From Paraescarpia echinospica (taxonomy: Eukaryota > Annelida > Polychaeta > Sabellida > Siboglinidae): 64,000 bases of DNA. The stretch spans positions 1,789,033 through 1,853,032 of the forward strand of contig CM034543.1 in NCBI GenBank assembly GCA_020002185.1. The letters are read 5' to 3'. The translations under genes were made by a program, and so were the position numbers. Positions 45,248-56,199 of this stretch are shown here, in pieces. Below the pieces are notes generated by a model. The model was not told where the DNA came from, ran no database searches, and worked only from the letters and a program-made list of their open reading frames with translations. Positions within the stretch are counted from its first letter, which is position 1; each line of letters begins with the position of its first letter.

Positions 45248-45419
45248 TGTTATGTTCTAGTATAACTATAGATGTAATTATCAAGTGACAGTGGTGCACA
45301 TGTTTATTTCGTATCAGCGCGACACACAGACAGACAGTCAGCGATAGTCCATGTCACACAAATGCGTTGTGTATAAGCTGTGTATAGTATTTGCACAAGT
45401 GTCTGCCACATACATTACA
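45248..45419 (-). repeat. Element 3, 5' LTR
   Basis: Nearly identical to the 41,055 copy: only CAGACAGACAGTCAGCGATA against CAGACAGACAGACAGCGACA. Confidence 0.93.
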
Positions 45420-46074
45420 GTTGTGAAACACCGGAAACTGCTGTAGCTATTCATTCAGATAAACCTGCAGTGTTCGACGAACTTTGCCTCTGTGTGAAGA
45501 AGTACGGCAAGGTAGCCCAAACCAAAGACCGTTTATCAATACAAGACGGTGCAGCGCGCGCTATCTACATTGTTCGAGGAAAGTACGTAAGCAGTTCGTC
45601 CGCCATTCTGGAGTTGCGCCAAGCCAGACCATATGCGTGCAGAAAATGCAGTTCTTTGCATTATCATTGCTCAACATTTTCAACGATAACCTCAATATTT
45701 TAATTATATAAGAAGTGGTACAGCCTGATGATTATTCTGATGAAACACGACGAAGTTCAGTTGGCTCAATAGATAATTGCAACGTTTCTACGTGATTTGT
45801 TTGCACATTTCATTATTTTGAATTGTGATATCTAAAACTTCAAGGATTACTTTAATATATTTCATTTTATATGACACATCACAGCTTGGTAATTATTCTG
45901 GTGAAATGAGGTGACTGAATAAATACGTTAACATCGCGTGCTGCCGGTCCCGCAGGCGCATGCGCTTGCCTCTCGAATGGCGGACAAAAACCTTCAGTGT
46001 AGACTGCCATTTTCTCGCTCAGTGACGCCTCCTGTCCAAATCACGAGCGCTTGAGTCGCTTGTGCAATGTATAT
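45420..46074 (+). other. Flank of element 3; uncharacterised ORF, no domain
   Basis: A plus-strand frame contains SDKPAVFDELCLCVKKYGKV and runs to about 45,703 without a recognisable domain. Joined to the left flank of element 3 it does not form a longer frame that I can support. From about 45,940 the sequence is GC-richer and leads into repeat R. Confidence 0.3.
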
Positions 46075-46570
46075 ACTGTACAATATAGTTATTATAAAAG
46101 AAGAGTGCGCAACATTTGTCGACGTTCGCAATGACCGCTCGCCGTTCAACATCTGTATCGTTACAATGCGACGGCAAATCCAATTTCCACGAACACAATC
46201 ATATCCCCAAATGAATAAACTTTCACAGTACCTGTCCTTTATTCAACATAACATTGTACGTATTGTCGAAAGTTGTCATTAATCACGGCACAAATCCAAT
46301 ACGACCAAAAAAGCCGACTCGCGTATAGTCGCGTGAAGTTTTAATTGAAAACGAGACGAGACACACGCCTTTTTGAAAATATTCTACCCAGCGAAATGCC
46401 AACAGCGTCCCCCGTTGAAGTGCTCCTACCGCTAGCGTGATCGTGCACTTCACTTCTGTATAAGTCAGAAAACACAACATCAATGCATTAATCAGAATTC
46501 GCAACATTTTGGTGAGTTGTAATAACTATGGAAAACATAAAAAATAATTATACTGTGGAAGTTGTGTTAA
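46075..46570 (-). repeat. Repeat R, split copy, outer part
   Basis: About 500 bp matching 51,090-51,590 in reverse orientation (shared blocks: GTGCGCAACATTTGTCGACG, CCCAAATGAATAAACTTTCA, CTACCCAGCGAAATGCCAAC). It stops at TTAA (46,567-46,570), where the palindromic element begins. It resumes at 48,463 with TTAAATGTAGTGTTTTATAA. Confidence 0.88.
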
Positions 46571-47217
46571 AGGAAATAAAAACAAGGCATTAGCTAAAAT
46601 CCGTTTTTCATGTGTACAGAAAGTTTAATATTGCCTGTAGCATTCGAGAACATTTTTAAAATACAGAAAAATACATTTGTAGCATAAATTCGATTTTAAA
46701 CCCGTCTGTGTAGCGATTCCCGCGGAAAATAAAAATTTAATGAGCTAGGCGATCACGTGGTATCTTAACGTCACGCATGACTCACACTCGCAGCAGGCCG
46801 ACCCTTTCTATGCATTCAGAGCATGTTTACATGGATAATGTTGGGGTCGAAACGAGCGTCAGAATAAGTTGTTATGCAATAATCCGATGTAATACAAACA
46901 CAAGTCATCATAGAGGAACAAGCAGTTATCTTACGGTTCCACATGAATTCAATTTTATTCAAAACAATGAATGCGAATGAGCCTACAAGTCGACTAGGTT
47001 TCGTCGAGCTTGGCCCTGGGCTCGTTTTCAGAATAATTATATCGAATGCAACCAACGGGAGATAATGTACACCAATATACATACATAGCAAACATATATC
47101 GTATCCAGCTACTGAAAGTAACGTATAAAATCTCATAATATCACTAGAATATCGATCTATGAAGAAGGAGTTGTACAATTTATCATAACAACCGAAATCA
47201 GTCAGCGAATTTCCGCC

Positions 47218-47300
47218 GACCGTGATAGCTCAGTTGGTAAACGCGTTGGTTCCTTGTTATCTGTTTTACAATCGGGCGACGCCGGTTCAATCCTGACAGC
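47218..47300 (+). other. tRNA-like (SINE head) sequence in the left arm
   Basis: TAGCTCAGTTGGTAAACGCG fits a D-arm with A box, and CCGGTTCAATCCTG fits a T-arm with B box, at tRNA-like spacing. The anticodon arm does not fold convincingly and there is an A-rich/T-rich region just after it, so it is a pseudo-tRNA or SINE promoter rather than a working tRNA gene. A diverged inverted copy is at 47,760-47,845. Confidence 0.6.
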
Positions 47301-47759
47301 ATGCAAACTATTGATTTTCTTTTTTTATGTTTTCACGAAGTAATATAAACCAAATCATTTAGTATACTATGATGCACTGTTTGTAAATATTTATTTTTGT
47401 AGTAATTATTTATTCGCCACAAAAATGAAAATATGGTCATTATATACAACGATGTTTCTAAATTGTATTTATCCAGACAGATCACAATCTGTTTTCACAT
47501 ATATAATTACAATATATTACTGTACAATATATTTATAATTAATAAATTAGATATCCATTACATTATATTTGTTTGGATAAATAAAATTTAGAAACATCGT
47601 TATATAATGACTATATTTTCATTTTTGTGGCGAATAAATAATTACTACAAAATAAAAATTATTTATAAACAGTGCATCATAGTATACTAAATGATTTGGT
47701 TTATATTACTTCATGAAAACATAAACAAAAGAGTGTAAAGAAAATCAATAGTTTATATG

Positions 47760-47845
47760 CTGTCAGGATTGAACCGGCTTCGCCCGATTGTAAAATAAAT
47801 GACAAGTAACCAACGCACCTACCCACTGAGCTAACGGGACCAGCG
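47760..47845 (-). other. tRNA-like sequence in the right arm (inverted)
   Basis: Reverse complement carries GAGCTAACGGG-region equivalents of the D-arm and GCCGGTTCAATCCTGACAGC at the T-arm. It is more degraded in the D-arm than the left copy. Confidence 0.55.
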
Positions 47846-48462
47846 AAAACTCTCTAACTGATTTAAGTTGTTATGGTAAATTGTACAACTCCTTCATATA
47901 TCGATATTCTAGTGATATTATGAGATTATACACGTTACTTTATGTAGCTGGATACAATATATGTTTGCTATGTATGTTTATTGGTGTAGATTATATCCCG
48001 TTGGTTGCATTCGATATAATTATTCTGAAAACGAGCCCAAGCTCGGCGAAACCTAGTCGACTTGTAGACCTATTCGCATACGTTGTTTTGAATAAAATTG
48101 GATTCATGTGGAACTGTAACTGCTTGTTCCTCTATGATGACTAGTGTTTGTATTACGTCGGGAAATTGCACAATAACTCATTCTGACGCTCGTTTCGACC
48201 CAAAAGCTATACTTGTAAACATGCTCTGAATGCATGGAAAGGGTCGGCCTGATGCGAGTTTGAGTCATAAGTGACGTCACATCTCGGCATCCCGAAAAGC
48301 GCGCCAAAAATATGCATATTCGAAAAAGTCCGGATGTACAGCATAAAATGTGAAATTTCTAATTCATTGAATTTTTTTGATTTTTTTTTGCTTGGTGGAC
48401 GTGGAAATAGATAGCAGGATGTAATATAACATAAATTCAAGCAATAGATGTTTTTATTCCCT

Positions 48463-48525
48463 TTAAATGTAGTGTTTTATAATATGGGATATATATATAT
48501 AATATATATATATATAGCATAACAC
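48463..48525 (-). repeat. Repeat R, split copy, inner end, plus (TA)n
   Basis: TTAAATGTAGTGTTTTATAA TATGGGATATATATA continues repeat R after the palindromic insertion, matching 51,055-51,092 in reverse. Confidence 0.8.
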
Positions 48526-48766
48526 ATATCTCATTTAATATTAGTCTTATTTGTTTAATTAATAAGATGATTACATCTCATTTAATAATTTTATGTAGCG
48601 CGTTTACGTGTGCATAACATAATGTGTATATTAATTTAATTTATAATTGGGAGTGTACACATAAATATAAAATAGAATGTACGTAGTTAATATGTTGCAG
48701 TTAGCTGTGCCTACAAAAATGTAGTTGTGCATGTATGCATATATATATAATAATAAGATAACTTCT

Positions 48767-48783
48767 ACACACACAGACACACA

Positions 48784-48855
<72 letters not shown>
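48767..48855. repeat. (CA)n microsatellite
   Basis: About 40 CA units with two AAAC interruptions. Confidence 0.95.
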
Positions 48856-48858
<3 letters not shown>

Positions 48859-48859
48859 T

Positions 48860-49111
48860 TGCATCCATCCATGAGAACACCTCCGGCAAAAAACCTGGTC
48901 GCTGATCTACAGCATTCTTATAGTATTGCAACAATTGAACAGATGGTAACAACAAAACTCCACTCTCTACGGCGTCTTCATAGGCAGCCGGTGACCGATT
49001 GTACAGACCAATCGAAAACTGGATGACTGAGCGATCCCATCTTCGTCCGTTTGGTGTAACCGCACTGTTGTGCACCATGGCTTGAATCAGGTCGAGAGCT
49101 CCGTCATTCAA
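48860..49111 (-). pseudogene. P-element/THAP-type transposase fragment
   Basis: The reverse strand encodes MNDGALDLIQAMVHNSAVTP, NGRRWDRSVIQFSIGLYNRS, PAAYEDAVESGVLLLPSVQL and RPGFLPEVFSWM. The RRW----IQFSI-LY-RSP-AY ... LPS---L--YKN-V---PGF--EVF pattern is that of the helical region before the catalytic domain of P-element-like (THAP9-type) transposases. One side ends in the (CA)n array, which may truncate it. Possibly an exon of a larger decayed copy: minus-strand frames at 49,583-49,903 and 50,614-50,871 could be further pieces, but show no motif I can name. Confidence 0.5.
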
Positions 49112-49582
49112 ATTCGGTGCTTCTTTTTGAACAACTTCTCTAATGTCGGTGTTACGCTAAACAGAGCGGTACCAAAATGTGTCACACACGCATACCTTTA
49201 TGTATTGCTAATTAAGTTTAATGTGTCAGTATGCTGTCGTGTAATCACTGGTGAACCAAAATGACCAAACTGTTTAAGCTGTACATGCAACACGTGATCA
49301 GGCTGTACGTACAGTAAACGTAATCACGTTGTACGTACGACATAACGCTGGTCAAACCGTCGTAAGTTGAGTAATTTAATGATTATGTTGTGTTAAGGAG
49401 CAGATTACTTACCTATGTTGTTTCCCGTGCCGCTTGCATCCGATTACGATGCATTTTTTTGCAATCGAGGCAACACGTTCCTTTCGCCAAGAAAGGAAGT
49501 AAAACTGGGCAGCGAACGTTTTTTTAAATTGTGCTGCCCGTTACGTACTTGCATGACTGTCGACTTTGACGGACGTATTCTT

Positions 49583-49903
49583 TCACTTCCCACCTACACT
49601 CCTTCGCACAGTCGACAGAGAGACACGAAACGTGACAGCGCATAAAATTACTTTTGACTGAAATATTTGGGGAAATCCCCACTGCTGTAGTGGTATCACT
49701 TCATTGGAAATTGTTATCTCATAGTTATCACCATTGATGGTTAGGATACATGCCACATTGTTCATGTGCGGCAGTAATTGACAGTATGCATTGCCACCGA
49801 TGGGTACCCACCCATTGTGAGTGAGTAATTCCTCTGTCTCTGTATTCGTTGAGGCTGGTGGACGCTTCACAAGACCAACGTACACACCTGAGTGAACAAG
49901 CAT
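49583..49903 (-). other. Uncharacterised 106-codon minus-strand ORF
   Basis: Contains NGWVPIGGNAYCQLLPHMNN and ACILTINGDNYEITISNEVI, a hydrophilic, soluble-looking sequence with even composition. It lies upstream of the transposase-like fragment on the same strand, so it could be another exon of that element. No domain recognised. Confidence 0.3.
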
Positions 49904-49932
49904 TCATTGGTGGATCGCAGTATTTATAAATG

Positions 49933-50161
49933 CGTCACACGCACGCACGCATTCACGTACACACACACTAACCTACGCAGGCACGCACGCACGCATACAC
50001 GTACGCACGCACGCATATATATGTACACACACACACACACACACATATATGTATATAAATAAACACACACACATACACTCACTCATGCACTCACACACAC
50101 AGACACACGCACACACGCACGCACGCACATACACACACACACTCACGCACACACATACACG
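49933..50161. repeat. Compound CA/CACG microsatellite
   Basis: Mixed (CA)n, (GCAC)n and TATA segments. Confidence 0.9.
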
Positions 50162-50320
50162 GATAGTTTGCATTCATTTGATTTGCTGCCGTCAGTTTCC
50201 TAACCATAATTACGGATTTGTACACATACATTTTTCTGTTTTTTTTTATGAATGTCAATGTAAAGTTACGGTCAGGAGAGTCCAATCGAATGGAGTGTGA
50301 TTATTTTGCAAGGCTTTGGC

Positions 50321-50488
50321 GTTTACATCGTATACATCCTAGCTGCTACGTACACTTTGAATGTTTACATCGTATACATCCTAGCTGCTATGTACACTTT
50401 GAATGTTTACATCGTATACATCCTAGCTGCTATGTACACTTTGAATGTTTACATCGTATACATCCTAGCTGCTATGTACACTTTGAAT
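50321..50488. repeat. 42-bp tandem repeat, four copies
   Basis: Unit GTTTACATCGTATACATCCT AGCTGCTATGTACACTTTGA AT. Copies 2 to 4 are identical and copy 1 differs by one base (ACG for ATG). 42 is a multiple of three, so frames stay open; one frame repeats VYIVYILAAMYTLN. Confidence 0.95.
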
Positions 50489-50613
50489 GTTTTCAGTGTT
50501 CAGATTGAAATCATATTCATCTTGCAACTTGTAACGTATTCATCTGTCGGATATATAAAGTAACGTAGGCCTACCTTCACTGGTCCTGTGCTTTCCATCT
50601 GGTCCATCTTTTA

Positions 50614-50871
50614 TCAATTGTTCAAAAGTGATTCTTGTTTATTTTCTTTTTTATTAATTACTTGTGTATGTGCACCCATTGCACTTTCAGTATTATTTTT
50701 TAATAACAACATACTTACGGTAGCATGCTTATCTTCTTCAACTACAGTAGAAATATAATGTTTTAAAACATCTCCTCTCTTTATTTCGCCATCCCCTTCC
50801 ATGTAGTTGTCTAACAACCTACAAACCACAGCAAACTTCCAATCACTACAGTGAGTAACCTGAGTCATCAT
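50614..50871 (-). other. Uncharacterised 85-codon minus-strand ORF
   Basis: Starts MMTQVTHCSDWKFAVVCRLL and is rich in Lys/Glu/Asn. No domain recognised; possibly a further exon of the transposon at 48.9 kb. Confidence 0.25.
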
Positions 50872-50944
50872 CTCAATCCAGGCGTGGTAATATATTTAGC
50901 ATGCATATTGCTGAATCATTTGTAAATGTTTCAATTTTGTCTTG

Positions 50945-51068
50945 ACTATTGAAATATATACATATTTATATATATTATATATGTACATATATATATATAT
51001 ATATACGTATATATATATATAATATATATATGTATGTATATATATTTTATATATATATATATATATCC
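50945..51068. repeat. (TA)n-rich microsatellite
   Basis: TATATA runs with CATA and GTA interruptions. It touches the end of repeat R. Confidence 0.9.
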
Positions 51069-51590
51069 CATATTATAAAACACTACATTTAACACAACTT
51101 CCACAGCATAATTATTTTTATTTTTTTCCATAGTTATTACAACTCACCAAAATGTGGTGTATTTTGAAGAATTCATTGTTGTTGTTTCTTGACTTATACA
51201 GAAGTGAGGTGCACGATCACGCTAGCGGTACGAGCACTTCAACGGGGGACGCTGTTGGCATTTCGCTGGGTAGAATATTTTCAAAAAGGCGTGTGTCTCA
51301 TCTCGTTTTCGATTAAAACTTCACGCGACCATACGCGAGTCGGCTTTTTTGGTCGTGTCGGATTTGCGCCGTGATTAATGACCACTTTCGACAATACGTA
51401 CAATGTTATGTTTAATAAAGGACAGGTACTGTGAAAGTTTATTCATTTGGGGATATGATTGTGTTTGTGGAAGTTGGATTTGCCGTCGCATTGTAACGAT
51501 ACAGATGTTGAACAGCTAGCGGTCATTGCGAACGTCGACAAATGTTGCGCACTCTTCTATTATATTACTGTACAGTAGACACACTGCATA
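51055..51590 (+). repeat. Repeat R, intact copy (empty site)
   Basis: Reverse-orientation counterpart of 46,075-46,570 plus 48,463-48,525, with no 1.9-kb insert: ...CTACATTTAACACAACTTCC... spans the single TTAA (51,089-51,092). The plus strand has a 61-codon frame (CTITLAVRALQRGTLLAFRW) that is also present in the other copy; it may be a remnant of a coded protein but no family is recognised. Confidence 0.88.
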
Positions 51591-53043
51591 AACGACCCAA
51601 GCGCCCGTGGTCCAAATAGAGGCTCCTTGGCCCAAACAGCACCGATGCCCCACAATGTACGAATAAAACGCAATATGTTTATTGTCATACATGCATGACG
51701 GTGTCGACGTTGGTTGCTCGTGCACGAGTAACGTCGTCTTCTCATGTAAGCCGTTTGCCATGACATTTTAGCGATGAAGGAAACAGAATACGGCGTGAAC
51801 ACTTGAGTTGTGATTTCACATATTTATCATAAACATGTTGACGTCATGCCGAGCAGGCTGTCTCACACATGATTGAGTCGGTATCCCTTCGCGCTGCATT
51901 AAGGAGGTAATTTTGGATCTGCAAGACAACGCCAACTATGAACACAGACGAAAAGGTATATCAACAGAGTCATGCGTGGGACACCAGCTCGCCATTCCAT
52001 TTGGTGAACAGAGGAAGAACAGTTCATGATGAAGACTACCGATTGTGGTCGAAACGTCGAAGTGAGTTTCGAATTTATAGTCATGTAATAAGAAAAACTG
52101 ATTTGCTTCAGATGTGGTTTGCATAGGTTTGTTTTGGCTATAAACGTATCAACTTTGTAATTGGCTTTCTGCTACCTGTCACAGAAACTGACGGAATTTT
52201 GCTCTGCCCTTGCAACCATTTGAAGTAACTTTTTATCATTATGTCTATTAGGTGGATGTTTACTAGAAAGATGACGTGTTATCTTGCTCAGAGTGATCGT
52301 TTCATTTGATGTGCCGCGGCACACCGATTGACCTATACCGAGTGTAAGCAATGTTCCCGGCGGTTTGCATGTTGCGGAGGTCATACCTTGCGGCGCCTCG
52401 ACATAAGATGCGTTTAGTTGTTGTAAATGTTAGTTATAACGACTACGCATGGGCGCAAGGTGTGTTCGAGCAATAATTTGAAATCATACTTGCTATGTTA
52501 TTTATTATCTATAAAGTTCGCAATGTTATAGCAATCAATGATTCAATGTGTGTTTCATTTACTATTCTAAGTCTCGTAAATACACACAACGTTGCGAAAA
52601 GTGTTCGGAGGGTAATTCAATATGAATGATAAAATAGTGGTTTCACACTAGTCCAGTCCATGTCCGTAATTACGACCCCCAAACTGGATAACCGTACAAA
52701 GTTTCGTTCTGATCGACCTAGAAATGCGGCTGTGTTTAGGTAACCACACACAGACGGATCTCGGATTTTTCGAGGATATTGGCGCCAGAAAAGTCATTGT
52801 ATTATTAGGGGTAGGTCCGCTGTTATTACGACAGCCATATGCACACTGAGATTTATATATTAACACGATAGCTCACTCTGTAGACGCACCAATCCTGTGC
52901 TCTCGTAAAACGCATAAACATCGATCAGTCAAACTCCTTGGGATCAGTTTAACTCATTGGACCTTGATATCAGTGTATCAGTTTACAGTTTGCCTCAAAC
53001 ACAGGACGTCCGAACAATCGTCGTCACCAGCAAAGGGGATGGT
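51591..53043. other. No gene recognised
   Basis: Includes a phrase near 52,025-52,065 (CATGATGAAGACTACCGATT GTGGTCGAAACGTCG) of a kind I associate with retroelement 3' regions, but nothing else of the element is visible. No convincing ORF or repeat pair. Confidence 0.35.
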
Positions 53044-53150
53044 CTCATACGTTCACGCACGCACACACGCACGCAAGCACACACACGCACATATACACAG
53101 ACGCACATACACACACACGCACACACACGCGCGCGCGGGCACACACACAC
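53044..53150. repeat. Imperfect CA/CACG microsatellite
   Basis: CGCACGCACACACG runs ending in GCGCGCGGGCACACAC. Confidence 0.88.
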
Positions 53151-53379
53151 CACACATCCATTGATATGTGGTGTGAAACTTGCGACTCTGACCGATCCAA
53201 AATGTCATTTAAATACCCACCGAGTTTTACTTATGTGACATGGTTACCAAAATACTACCCACCACGCTGCCCGTTTTTAATGTCAACAACAGAGCACCAG
53301 TATGTATTAACAAGATTTAACAAGATTGCCACCCAGAGAATTAACTCTAGGTGGCAGGTGGACAAGGAAGCCCTTTGGC

Positions 53380-56180
53380 TTATCGAGAGTCCAACCCTTT
53401 TATTTTTGTGTATCCCGCCCTTCTGAGGTATGTGTCGATTTTATTTTTAAACATATTCACGCTACTAGCACCCACACAATCAGCAGATAATATGTTCCAT
53501 TCATGTACAGTCCTTTGTGAAAATGAGAACTTTCTTATATCTAATCTACACTGCTCCTTTGCTAATGTAACTTTATGTCCTCCAGTCATTCTATCTTTCT
53601 TAACTGAGAAAAAAATATTTCTATCAATATTTTCATAACCATTTATTATTTTAAACACTTCTATCTGATCTCCTCTCAATCTCCTGGTCTCTAGTGTTGT
53701 CAAACCACATTCTTTTAGGCGAATTTCATAACTAAGATCCCTCAGTTTTTGTATCATTTTAGTCGCTCTCCTCTGTACTCTTTCTAACATATATATATGT
53801 CCTTCTTGCGAAATGGCCTCCACGCTTGTATACAATATTCTAAATGAGGCCTAACTATTGTTTTGTACAGCGGTATTATTAGTTCTTTTTCCCTATACGC
53901 TATATTTCGCCTAATTAATCCAATGATTTGATTTCCCTTTGAAGCTGCAATTCCGCACTGCTCTGAAACCTTCATATCAGCACTAATGCTTAACCCTAAG
54001 ACCTTTCCTTTTACAGTAGTACTTAGTACAGTACCCACCATTGTACATTCTACCTCATCGTTCCCATGTCCTGTGTGGAGACATTTACATTTCCCAAAAT
54101 TGAACAGCATTTGCCATTTTTCAGACCATTTGATCAACTTGTCAAGATCATCTTGTAAATGCTGTCTATCTCCATCACTTTTAATCCTTCTAAACACTTT
54201 TGTATCATCCGCAAATTTCAACACCTTGCTTGTTATTTCATCATCCAAATCGTTGATATAAAATAAGAATAATATAGGTCCTAGTACTGATTTCTGTGGT
54301 ACCCCACTCAATACCGATTTCCAGTTTGAAGCCTCCCCATCAACTACTACACGTTGTCTTCTGTCAATCTGCCATTTTTCTATCCAGTTTAGTATACCAT
54401 TTCCTATGCCATGGACCTTTAGTTTAAGCAGTAATCTTTGATGTGGTACTTTGTCGAAAGCTTTTTGAAAATCTAAGTAACGATATCTACTGGTGATTCC
54501 TCATCTACCCACTTAGTGATGTCTTCCAAAAAACATAACATATTTGTTAAGTATGACCTCTCTTTTAAAAACCCATGTTGAGATGGGTTTATCAAGTTAT
54601 GTTTAACAAGAAAATCCACCATGTGATCTTTAATTAGTCTTTCTAATAATTTGCAAATCACTGATGTTAAACTCACCGGTCTATAGTTCTCTGACTTGTT
54701 TCTCGAATATGTGTTTAATAACGTTATAATGTTTGCCACTTTCCATTCTAGTGGAACCATTCCCTCTTCTAATGACAAATTTAAAACTGTTGCAAGCGGT
54801 ACGCTTATTTTTTCTTCAATTTCCAATAGTAGTTTGGGCGGAATCCCATCCACTCCAGGTGATTTATTACCCTTCATAGCCCTTATTTTCTTAGCTACCA
54901 TTTCCGGGGTTACAATTAACTGTCCTAAATAGTCTGAATCTGCCCCCTTGAACTTAGCCTCTGGTACTGGCAGTGAACTAATATCTTCCCTGGTAAACAT
55001 TAAACTAAAATACTCATTCACGTCTTCTGCCATTAAGAATCCCTCTGATATTGTATTTCCAGCACTATCTTCAAGAGGACCGACCTTATCCTGAACTTTC
55101 TGTTTGCTTCGAACATACGCATACAAACTCTTGCCGTCATGTTTTATATTACTAGCTAATTGTTGTTCATAGCTTCTCTTTGAAATTCTAATTTCAGCTG
55201 CAGCTTGGTTAAGTGCTTCTTTATAAATGTTGTAGTCTTCGTCATTTCCAGTATATCTACATGACTTCCACATCATTTGTTTATACTTAATTTTTCTAAT
55301 GACTTCTTTCGATAAGTGTATCTTTTTGGGCCGTTTCCCTTGTTTTTTGAAGGGCACAAATGTATCGACTATGCAATTAATTTCACTCTTTGACATATTC
55401 CAGCATTCTGTTGCCGTCTTATTTTTAGTGTGTTATTCCAGTCTATCTTTACTAAATATTTCCTCATGTCCTTATGTGGAAATTTCTCCTATACTGCTTT
55501 TTACTATTCCTTTCTGATTTTACTTTGATGGTAAAATGTATCTGGTTGTGATCACTACTCCCCAGTGGCTCACACACCTTGACATTGTCAACTAATTCAT
55601 TCTGTGAGGACAAAACTGTCTAACATATTCTCACCCCTGGTTGATTCTAGCACATGTTGAGAACGGAAAGTATCTTGAACTAAAATTAAAAACTTGTCGT
55701 CCTCACTACCCATACTCTGTAGAGATTTCTGCTGTATATGCCCGTGGTTAAAATCCCCCATACTAATGCAGTCTCGTTTGCTTACTTTCCTTATAGCGTT
55801 TTGTATTTTTTCATTCTCTTCTATGCTTATGTTTGGACTTCGATAAACTAACCCAACTGTTAACGTTGAGTTTCCTGTAACTATGTTACACCAAACAGCT
55901 TCTTCGCAATCTGCTTCTCTTTCTAATTTTATTTCATAAGCCTGGATAGATTCTTTAATATATAAATTAACTCCACCTCCCTTTCTTCCTATTCTATCTT
56001 TCCTAAACATTACATATCCTGTTAGCCCCAATTTGGCATCTGATATATCGGTGGTGGTCCAGGTTTCGGTTATACCTATTATGTGAGGGTCAGTATCTTC
56101 TACCATAATGTTTAGTTCATTTCTTTTGTTTACTATACTCCTTGCATTTAAAACAACACATTTATATCCAGCTTCAGAAG
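53380..56180 (-). pseudogene. CR1-like ORF2: endonuclease and reverse transcriptase, frameshifted
   Basis: Endonuclease (about 56,180-55,597): IIGITETWTTTDISDAKLGL, KGGGVNLYIKE, SMGDFNHG. Linker with KKIHLSKEVIRKIKYKQMMW. RT: AEDVNEYFS, MKGNKSPGVDGIPPKLL, PLEWKVANIITLLN, YRPVSLTSVICKLLERLI, HGFLKERSYLTNMLCFLE, SGVPQKSVLGPILFLFYIND, catalytic FADDTKVFR, and FNFGKCKCLHTGH. C-terminal HLEYCIQAWRPF, RRATKMIQKLRDLSYEIRLK, TTLETRRLRGDQIEVFKIIN. At least four frame changes occur along 2.8 kb. The catalytic FADD is intact, unlike copy 1. Confidence 0.88.
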
Positions 56181-56199
56181 AGTTTTCCAGACTGTTCTT

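Larger units (their letters stand above)
41055..45419 (-). mobile_element. Ty3/gypsy LTR retrotransposon 3, young, pol largely intact
   Basis: 172-bp LTRs at 41,055-41,226 and 45,248-45,419 differ at only two sites (about 1 percent). GTTGT flanks both ends (41,050-41,054 and 45,420-45,424). Internal order on the minus strand: primer-binding site, gag, zinc knuckles, protease, RT, RNase H, integrase, purine tract. The long pol frame is uninterrupted over 892 codons. gag carries frame changes and one in-frame stop separates protease from RT. It is the youngest LTR element in the window. Confidence 0.95.
46571..48462. mobile_element. 1.9-kb palindromic element flanked by TTAA, with two tRNA-like heads
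   Basis: The ends AGGAAATAAAAAC and GTTTTTATTCCCT are inverted repeats, and both flanks are TTAA (46,567-46,570; 48,463-48,466). Inside, a left arm (about 46,775-47,483) pairs with a right arm (about 47,566-48,269) over roughly 700 bp, with an 80-bp AT-rich loop. The outer 170-200 bp on each side are not paired. Each arm has a tRNA-like segment. The uninterrupted host sequence at 51,089-51,092 shows a single TTAA, so this is a proven insertion. TTAA targeting is typical of piggyBac and Kolobok families. No transposase is encoded. Confidence 0.88.

Noticed and set aside
47218..47300. Functional tRNA gene
   Set aside because: A and B boxes are good, but the anticodon arm does not fold, the inverted partner is equally imperfect, and it lies inside a mobile palindrome.
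50297..50563. Hydrophobic repeat membrane protein
   Set aside because: It is one frame of the 42-bp tandem repeat with no conserved flank or splice context.
52020..52070. Penelope-like or other retroelement 3' region, from a GTGGTCGAAACGTCG phrase
   Set aside because: Only one short phrase matches memory; no polymerase or endonuclease nearby.
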